Shown here: piece after piece, positions 40,062 through 44,983 of the stretch
Position numbering within the stretch: position 1 is the stretch's first letter
Layout of the letters: the number at the start of each line of letters is the position of its first letter
Assembly (NCBI GenBank): GCA_964428805.1
Contig: CAYRZF010000007.1
Coordinates: forward strand, 1 to 44,983
Direction of reading: 5' to 3'
Source of the DNA: CAYRZF01 sp964428805
Lineage (GTDB): Bacteria > Methylomirabilota > Methylomirabilia > Rokubacteriales > CSP1-6
DNA length: 44,983 nt
The notes under the pieces: generated by a model
Database searches by the model: none
What the model was told of the DNA's origin: nothing
The model's input: the letters and a program-made list of their open reading frames with translations, nothing else
Position numbers and translations under genes: made by a program

Positions 40062-40871
40062 ATGAGGGTCGCGGTGGTCCAGATGAACAGCCGGGACGAC
40101 AAGGCGGCCAACCTGGCCAAGGCCGAGGCGCTGCTTGCCGAAGCCGCGGCGCGGAGGGCGGAGCTCGTCGTCCTGCCCGAACTCTGGAGCTACCTTGGCC
40201 CGAAGGACCGGCACGCGCGGGTGGCCGAACCGATCCCGGGGCCCACCTCCGACCTCCTTGCGGGGATCGCCCGCCGTCACCGTTTCTGGCTCGTGGCGGG
40301 GAGCTACCTGGAGGCCGTGGCGGGGGAGCCACGCCTCTTCAACACCTGCCTGGCGCTCAGCCCGGATGGGGAGATCGTCGCCCGCTACCGGAAGCTCCAC
40401 CTCTTCGACGTGGACGTGGGCGGTTACTCCTACCGCGAGTCGGCCACCATGGCTGCCGGCGGCGAGGTGGTGGCGACGGAGCTCAACGGTGTGAAGGTCG
40501 GCCTGACGATCTGCTACGACCTCCGCTTTCCCGAGCTCTACCGGCGCCTGGCGGTCGCAGGGACGAAGATCATCACCGTGCCCTCCGCGTTCACGCGGGA
40601 GACCGGGAAGGACCACTGGGAGGTCCTCCTGCGTTGCCGGGCGATAGAGAACCAGGTTTTCATTCTCGCCGCGGCCCAGGTGGGGACCCACCCTCCCGGC
40701 CGTGCCTGCTACGGCAACGCCTTGATCGCGGATCCCTGGGGCGTGGTGCTGGCCCGGGCCGGATACCAGGAGTGCGTGATCTCGGCTGAGATCGATTTGG
40801 ACTACCAGCAGCAGGTGAGGAAGGAGCTGCCGTCGCTCGAACATCGACGGAACGATCTCTTCACGTTTTGA
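40062..40871 (+). CDS. nitrilase-superfamily amidase (Nit-like)
   Basis: Carbon-nitrogen hydrolase, 269 aa, with the Glu-Lys-Cys triad Glu40 (LVVLPELW), Lys111 (RYRKLHLFD) and Cys151 (TICYDLRFPELY). The DLRFPELYRRLA pattern and end motif RRNDLF are typical of the Nit1/Nit2 branch (deaminated glutathione amidase or omega-amidase). Its TGA is 11 bases before the glutamine-synthetase-like gene, so a shared role in amide/ammonia metabolism is plausible. Confidence 0.9.
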   Translation: MRVAVVQMNSRDDKAANLAKAEALLAEAAARRAELVVLPELWSYLGPKDRHARVAEPIPGPTSDLLAGIARRHRFWLVAGSYLEAVAGEPRLFNTCLALSPDGEIVARYRKLHLFDVDVGGYSYRESATMAAGGEVVATELNGVKVGLTICYDLRFPELYRRLAVAGTKIITVPSAFTRETGKDHWEVLLRCRAIENQVFILAAAQVGTHPPGRACYGNALIADPWGVVLARAGYQECVISAEIDLDYQQQVRKELPSLEHRRNDLFTF

Positions 40872-40882
40872 GGGGGGTAGAC

Positions 40883-42247
40883 GTGCCGGGAAGGCTCGAT
40901 CCGAAGACGCTGGAGTCGCTGATCCGGAAGGACGAGGTGGACACGGTCCTGACCGTTTTTCCCGACGGTCAGGGGCGCCTCATGGGCAAGCGCGTGGTGG
41001 GGCGCTACTTCCTGGACCACGTGGCAGGCGAGGGCGTCCACGCCTGCATCTACCTGTTCACCGTGGACATGGAGATGGAGCCGCTGCCTGGCTTCAAGCT
41101 GACGTCCTGGGAGCGCGGATACGGCGACATGAAGATGGTCCCTGACATGGGCACGATCCGGCTTATTCCGTGGCTGCCCAAGACGGCCCTCGTGTTCTGT
41201 GACGTGTACACCGAAGAGGGCGAGCCCATCGAGGAAGCGCCCCGGTGGATCCTGAAGCGGCAGGTCGAGCGCGCCTCGTCCCTCGGCTACGTGGTCAAGA
41301 CGGGCGCCGAGCTGGAGCTCTACTGCTTCAAGGAGTCGTTCGACGAGGCCCGGGTCAAGCGCTACCAGGACCTGAGGCCGGTGTCCGGGTACCTGGAAGA
41401 CTATCACATCTTGCAGACGACGAAGGAAGAGCCGCTCATCCGGGCCATTCGCAACGGCATGGAGGGCGCCGATGTCCCCGTAGAATGTTCCAAGGGCGAG
41501 TGGGGGCGCGGACAGGAGGAGATCAACCTTCGTTACGCCGAGGCCCTCGAGATGGCCGACCGAACGACGCTCTACAAGCACGGGGCGAAAGAGATCGCGC
41601 ACCTCCAGGGATGCGCGGTCACCTTCATGGCCAAGTATTCCAGAGGAGCCGCGGGATCCTCGTTCCACCTCCACTCCTCGCTCTGGGACCGGGCCGGGAA
41701 AAAGAACCTGTTCGTCGAGCGGGGCAAGCAGAACGGCTCTCCCCTCTTCCAGCACTGGCTGGCCGGCCAGATGACTCTGGCCCGTGAGCTGGGGTATTTT
41801 TACGCGCCGACCGTGAACTCTTACAAGCGCTACCAGGCGGGCTCATTCGCGCCGACGCGGATCGTCTCGGGCTGGGACAACCGGACTTGCGGCTTTCGTC
41901 TCTGCGGAGAAGGGAACGGGTTCAGGGTGGAGAACCGGATCCCCGGGGCCGACGCCAACCCGTACCTCGCCTTCGCCGCCACGATCGCCGCGGGCCTCCA
42001 CGGCATCAAGAACAAGCTCAAGCCCCCGCGGCTCTACGAGGGAAACGCCTACGAGGATCCCACGCTTCCCCAGGTGCCTAAGACGCTCAGGGAAGCCATT
42101 ATGGAACTCGAGCGTTCAAAAGCGGCGCGTGAGGCGTTCGGCGCCAAGGTGGTGGAGCACTACCTCCACACGGCGCGCCTGGAGCAGCAGGCCTTCGACC
42201 AGGTTGTGACCGACTGGGAACTGATGCGCAACTTCGAGCGGATCTAG
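40883..42247 (+). CDS. glutamine synthetase-like gamma-glutamyl ligase
   Basis: ATP-dependent ligase of the GS fold, 454 aa. N-terminal beta-grasp (about 1-115), then TGAELELYCF, QEEINLRYAEALEMADR, GSSFHLHSSLWD (nucleotide/metal loop) and FRVENRIPGADANPYLAFAA. The adenylylation-site region of GlnA is absent and the sequence is nearer to the PuuA/FluG/GlnT group, which glutamylate amines. GTG 40883, 6 nt after AGGGGGG, is favoured over the in-frame TTG 40868. Substrate amine unknown. Confidence 0.88.
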   Translation: MPGRLDPKTLESLIRKDEVDTVLTVFPDGQGRLMGKRVVGRYFLDHVAGEGVHACIYLFTVDMEMEPLPGFKLTSWERGYGDMKMVPDMGTIRLIPWLPKTALVFCDVYTEEGEPIEEAPRWILKRQVERASSLGYVVKTGAELELYCFKESFDEARVKRYQDLRPVSGYLEDYHILQTTKEEPLIRAIRNGMEGADVPVECSKGEWGRGQEEINLRYAEALEMADRTTLYKHGAKEIAHLQGCAVTFMAKYSRGAAGSSFHLHSSLWDRAGKKNLFVERGKQNGSPLFQHWLAGQMTLARELGYFYAPTVNSYKRYQAGSFAPTRIVSGWDNRTCGFRLCGEGNGFRVENRIPGADANPYLAFAATIAAGLHGIKNKLKPPRLYEGNAYEDPTLPQVPKTLREAIMELERSKAAREAFGAKVVEHYLHTARLEQQAFDQVVTDWELMRNFERI

Positions 42248-42252
42248 GCGCC

Positions 42253-43032
42253 ATGGTCACTGACGGGCTGGGACCGCGCCTGCCGGGGAAGGTCGCCATC
42301 ATCACGGGCGCCGGGATGGGGATGGGGCGCGAAGCCTCCATTCTCTTCGCCGTGCACGGCGCCAAGGTCGTCGTCGCCGACCTCAACAAGGAGGCGGCGC
42401 AGGAGACCGTCGAGCTGGTGACGAAGGCCGGCGGTGAGGCCCGGGCCGTGCTGGGCGATGTGGGGGTGGAGGCCGACGTCAAGCGAATGGTCGCTGAGGG
42501 CGTGGAGGCGTTCGGGGCGCTCCGCATCCTCTACAACAACGCCGGGGTCCTCTGGAAAGATCGCGATCGCTCGGTGCTGGAGACCGACGAGGCTCAGTGG
42601 GACAGGGTCATGGCAATTAACCTGAAATCCGTCTTCTGGGTCACGAAATACGGGATCCCGCACCTCCGGAAGGCGGGTGGCGGCTCGATTATCAACGTCG
42701 GTTCGGTCTCGGCGCTGGCGGGCTTCACGCGCGCCCAGGATGCCTACACCGCTGCCAAGGGCGCGCTGATCTCGCTCACCAAATCGCTCGCGATTCAATT
42801 CGCCAAGGATAACATCCGCTGCAATATCATCCACCCGGGGATCGTGGAGACACCCATGCAGGCCCCCTACCTGACCGAGGCCCTCCGCAAGGAATTCCAG
42901 ACGGGGATCCCGCTGGGGCGGATCGCCCACCCGCGCGACATTGCCAACGTAGCTCTCTTCCTGGCCTCCGACGAGTCCTCCTACATGACCGGCGCGGAGC
43001 TCGTGGTGGACGGCGGGTTTACGGCCCAATAG
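42253..43032 (+). CDS. short-chain dehydrogenase/reductase
   Basis: Classical SDR, 259 aa: cofactor loop TGAGMGMGREAS, Asp in VVVADLNKEA favouring NAD(H), NNAGV, catalytic Ser in INVGSVSALAG, Tyr and Lys in YTAAKGAL, ending AELVVDGGFTAQ. It begins 5 bases after the glutamine-synthetase-like gene. Substrate not evident. Confidence 0.92.
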   Translation: MVTDGLGPRLPGKVAIITGAGMGMGREASILFAVHGAKVVVADLNKEAAQETVELVTKAGGEARAVLGDVGVEADVKRMVAEGVEAFGALRILYNNAGVLWKDRDRSVLETDEAQWDRVMAINLKSVFWVTKYGIPHLRKAGGGSIINVGSVSALAGFTRAQDAYTAAKGALISLTKSLAIQFAKDNIRCNIIHPGIVETPMQAPYLTEALRKEFQTGIPLGRIAHPRDIANVALFLASDESSYMTGAELVVDGGFTAQ

Positions 43033-43040
43033 GAGAGTCT

Positions 43041-44003
43041 ATGCGGGCCGCGGTGTCGCTCCCCGAGGTGGACCGGGTCGAGATCCTCAGCGTCCTGGAC
43101 CAGGCGCTGGACATCCTGATGGCGGGAAGCGACACGGTGCGGCGGGCGGACATCGTCGGGACGATCGGGGAGGGACGCAGCACTCTCCGGGCCGAACACG
43201 GCTTCTCCAGCCTGGTGACCGTCGTGAATGGAGCCCGGAAGGAGTCGTTTCTCTTTGACGCCGGCTTGACGAAGGATGGGCTGCTGCACAACATGGATGT
43301 CCTTGAGATCCGGCCCGGAGACCTCCACGCCGTCGTCTTGAGCCACGGCCACACCGATCACGTGGGCGGGCTGATAGGGTTGCTCTCGCGAACGGGGCGC
43401 AGCCGGTTTCCCCTCGTGCTTCATCCCGACGCGTTCCTGCGCCGGAAGGTGGCGCGCCCCGATGGCCGCGAGGTGCTGCTCCCGCCGCCGGACCGGCGCG
43501 GGATCGAGCAGGAGGGGGTGGAGATTCTGGAAGAGCGGGGGGCATCCCTTCTCCTCGGGGGTCTCGCGCTCGTCACGGGTGAGATCGCCCGAACGACCGA
43601 GTTCGAGAAGGGATTTCCCACCCATTATGCCGAGGTCAACGGCCGATGGAAGCCGGATCCGCTGATCCACGACGACCAGGCGGTGGTGATGAATGTCCGG
43701 CACAGGGGCTTGGTGGTGCTTTCGGGCTGCGGTCACGCGGGGATCATCAACGTGTTGCGCCATTCGATGGCCGTCACGGGTGTCGGACACGTCCACGCCG
43801 TGCTGGGTGGCTTCCACCTGACGGGGCGGCTGTTCGAGCCCTTGATCGCGCCGACGGTCGAGGCGCTCAAGGCGATCGGGCCCAAGCTGATCGTCCCATC
43901 GCACTGCACCGGCTGGAGGGCGACTCACGAGATCGCCCGGGCCCTGCCCGACGCCTTTGTGCCTAATAGCGTCGGCACCACATTTCTGATCGGAGCCAGC
44001 TGA
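43041..44003 (+). CDS. metallo-beta-lactamase-fold protein
   Basis: MBL-fold hydrolase, 320 aa, with metal ligands H102-G-H104-T-D106-H107 (VVLSHGHTDHVGG), a further His in GCGHAGI, and VLGGFHL near the end. This set is common in proteins labelled 7,8-dihydropterin-6-methyl-4-(beta-D-ribofuranosyl)-aminobenzene-5'-phosphate synthase-like, although the true reaction of most is unknown. Lies 8 bases after the SDR gene and 6 before the aminotransferase. Confidence 0.9.
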   Translation: MRAAVSLPEVDRVEILSVLDQALDILMAGSDTVRRADIVGTIGEGRSTLRAEHGFSSLVTVVNGARKESFLFDAGLTKDGLLHNMDVLEIRPGDLHAVVLSHGHTDHVGGLIGLLSRTGRSRFPLVLHPDAFLRRKVARPDGREVLLPPPDRRGIEQEGVEILEERGASLLLGGLALVTGEIARTTEFEKGFPTHYAEVNGRWKPDPLIHDDQAVVMNVRHRGLVVLSGCGHAGIINVLRHSMAVTGVGHVHAVLGGFHLTGRLFEPLIAPTVEALKAIGPKLIVPSHCTGWRATHEIARALPDAFVPNSVGTTFLIGAS

Positions 44004-44009
44004 CGAGCC

Positions 44010-44983
44010 ATGAAAGAATGGGTGCTTCTCAATCCGGGACCCGCCAACACCACCCCGGCGGTGAAGCAGGCGCTGGTGACGCCGGACCTCTGCCATCGCG
44101 AGCCCGAGTTCTTCCAGGTCATGCGTCAGTGCCGCGAGGACCTCGTTCGCCTCGCGGGCGCGGGCCGCGATTTCGTGGCGGTGACGTTCACCGGCTCGGG
44201 GACGGCGGCCGTGGAGGCGGTGCTCTGCTCCGCGGTGGCCGGGGACCGGGGGGTCCTGATCATCGACAACGGGGTGTATGGCCGCCGGATGGTCCAGATC
44301 GCGAAGGCCCACGGGATTCCCGCCGAGGTGATTCAGCTCGACAACACGACCCCTGTCAACCCGACAGACGTGGAGGCCCGCCTCAGGGCTCGGCGGGAGC
44401 TGAGCCACGTGGCGCTGATCCACCACGAGACGACGACCGGCCTGCTGAATCCCGTCCCGGCCGTGGTCGAGGTGGCGGCGAGAAATGGCCGCCGGGTCAT
44501 CGTGGACGCCATGAGCTCGCTCTTCGGCGAGCCGCTGGACGTCGGGCAAGAGGGTCTCGACTTCGTCGTCGCCAGCGCCAACAAATGCCTCCAGGGGATC
44601 CCGGGCGTGGCCTTCGTCCTCTGCCGCCGGACCGCCGTGGAGGCGTTGAAGGGGGCTGAGCCGCGCAGCGTCTACCTTGACCTGTACTCTCACTACGTCG
44701 CGCAGGAACAGGACAATACCCCCTTTACCCCGGCGGTCCAGGTGTTCCACGCCTTGAGGCGGGCCCTGAGCGAACTGGAGGCCGAGGGGCTCGAGGCGCG
44801 GATCAAGCGCTATGCGGAGAACGCCCGCGTGCTCCGCGAGGGGATGGCCCAGCTCGGCTTCGAGATCCTGGTGCCTGAGGGAGCGCGCTCGAACATCCTG
44901 ACGACCTTCCGCCTCCTCCCCGGACTGACCTACGAGGCGCTCCACGACCAAATGAAGCGCCGGGGCTACATCATCTACGCGGG
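44010..44983 (+). CDS. PhnW-like aminotransferase (5' part)
   Basis: Class V PLP aminotransferase cut by the window end after 324 codons; no stop seen. The start MKEWVLLNPGPANTTPAVKQ, the CHREPEF block, FTGSGTAAVEAVL, VIVDAMSSLFGE and the PLP lysine Lys192 (SANKCLQGIPG) closely follow 2-aminoethylphosphonate-pyruvate transaminases. The natural substrate could instead be another small amine; no phosphonatase lies in the window. It follows the MBL gene by 6 bases and so closes the + strand run that began at 40062. Confidence 0.85.
   Translation, partial: MKEWVLLNPGPANTTPAVKQALVTPDLCHREPEFFQVMRQCREDLVRLAGAGRDFVAVTFTGSGTAAVEAVLCSAVAGDRGVLIIDNGVYGRRMVQIAKAHGIPAEVIQLDNTTPVNPTDVEARLRARRELSHVALIHHETTTGLLNPVPAVVEVAARNGRRVIVDAMSSLFGEPLDVGQEGLDFVVASANKCLQGIPGVAFVLCRRTAVEALKGAEPRSVYLDLYSHYVAQEQDNTPFTPAVQVFHALRRALSELEAEGLEARIKRYAENARVLREGMAQLGFEILVPEGARSNILTTFRLLPGLTYEALHDQMKRRGYIIYA

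Noticed and set aside
39192..40844. 550-codon open frame on the - strand
   Set aside because: Antisense to the M50 protease and amidase genes, with Arg/Gly/Glu/His-rich composition and no domain; an effect of high GC content.
42981..44951. 656-codon open frame on the - strand
   Set aside because: Antisense to the MBL and aminotransferase genes; Asp/His/Gly/Arg-rich shadow without domains.
1..44983. CRISPR arrays, tRNA and rRNA genes
   Set aside because: No regularly spaced repeat array, cloverleaf with a CCA-type end or rRNA-like stretch was recognised; intergenic space is too short for most of these.

Overview
This is a GC-rich, gene-dense bacterial window. Most neighbouring genes in one direction overlap by 1-17 bases (ATGA, GTGA and TGATG junctions). 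The mix of branched-chain dipeptide-type ABC transport, SCP-x thiolase/CoA-transferase genes, a complete System I cytochrome c maturation cluster and short Fis-type regulators suggests an uncultured soil or sediment lineage of the Rokubacteria/Methylomirabilota type. That placement is inference from gene content; no rRNA is present to test it.

Layout. 1-957: end of a peptide-type ABC transporter operon. 1090-1888: a 7Fe ferredoxin with its own promoter and terminator, then a small Fis-type HTH protein. 1919-8565: one long + strand run of thiolase, Zn-ribbon/OB protein, CoA-transferase, membrane histidine kinase, citramalate synthase and a single-domain response regulator. 8566-10786: an AT-richer regulatory region with a good sigma-54 promoter and inverted repeats, a frameshifted GNAT remnant and a REC-GAF-histidine kinase. 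10878-15672 (- strand): alpha/beta hydrolase, PaaK-type CoA ligase, GNAT, and a two-subunit B12 mutase. The large subunit carries Ile89 and Asp116, the pair that marks 2-hydroxyisobutyryl-CoA mutase rather than methylmalonyl- or isobutyryl-CoA mutase. 15732-19710: endonuclease V, an RraA fragment, a six-repeat Kelch lipoprotein and NAD-dependent DNA ligase. 19788-24509: an FbpABC-type iron(III) ABC transporter divergent from a DtxR/MntR-type regulator, with palindromic operator candidates between them. 24532-31222 (- strand): ccmABCDEFGHI in canonical order. A 125-bp palindromic element with an 8-bp target-site duplication lies exactly between ccmB and ccmC. 31319-32164: htpX, divergent from a strong sigma-70 promoter driving yceD-rpmF-plsX-fabH-fabD-fabG-acpP-fabF-rnc (32333-38864). 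38874-44983: site-2 protease, nitrilase-family amidase, glutamine-synthetase-like ligase, SDR, metallo-beta-lactamase-fold protein and the start of a PhnW-like aminotransferase.

How the parts work together. The 10878-15672 operon can be read as activation of a branched hydroxy acid to its CoA ester followed by B12-dependent rearrangement to a linear 3-hydroxyacyl-CoA. Iron uptake (fbp) lies beside haem-c assembly (ccm), a plausible metabolic pairing. The fatty-acid block is a textbook housekeeping operon, but its RNase III lacks the dsRNA-binding domain and two of four metal ligands. Most noteworthy are the hydroxyacyl-CoA mutase operon, the miniature element in ccm, a GC-rich repeat placed right after two unrelated stop codons, the sigma-54 promoter at 8697, the Cys-to-Thr thiolase, the degenerate RNase III and the CxxxC CcmG. 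I see no tRNA, rRNA, CRISPR array, prophage or transposase gene.
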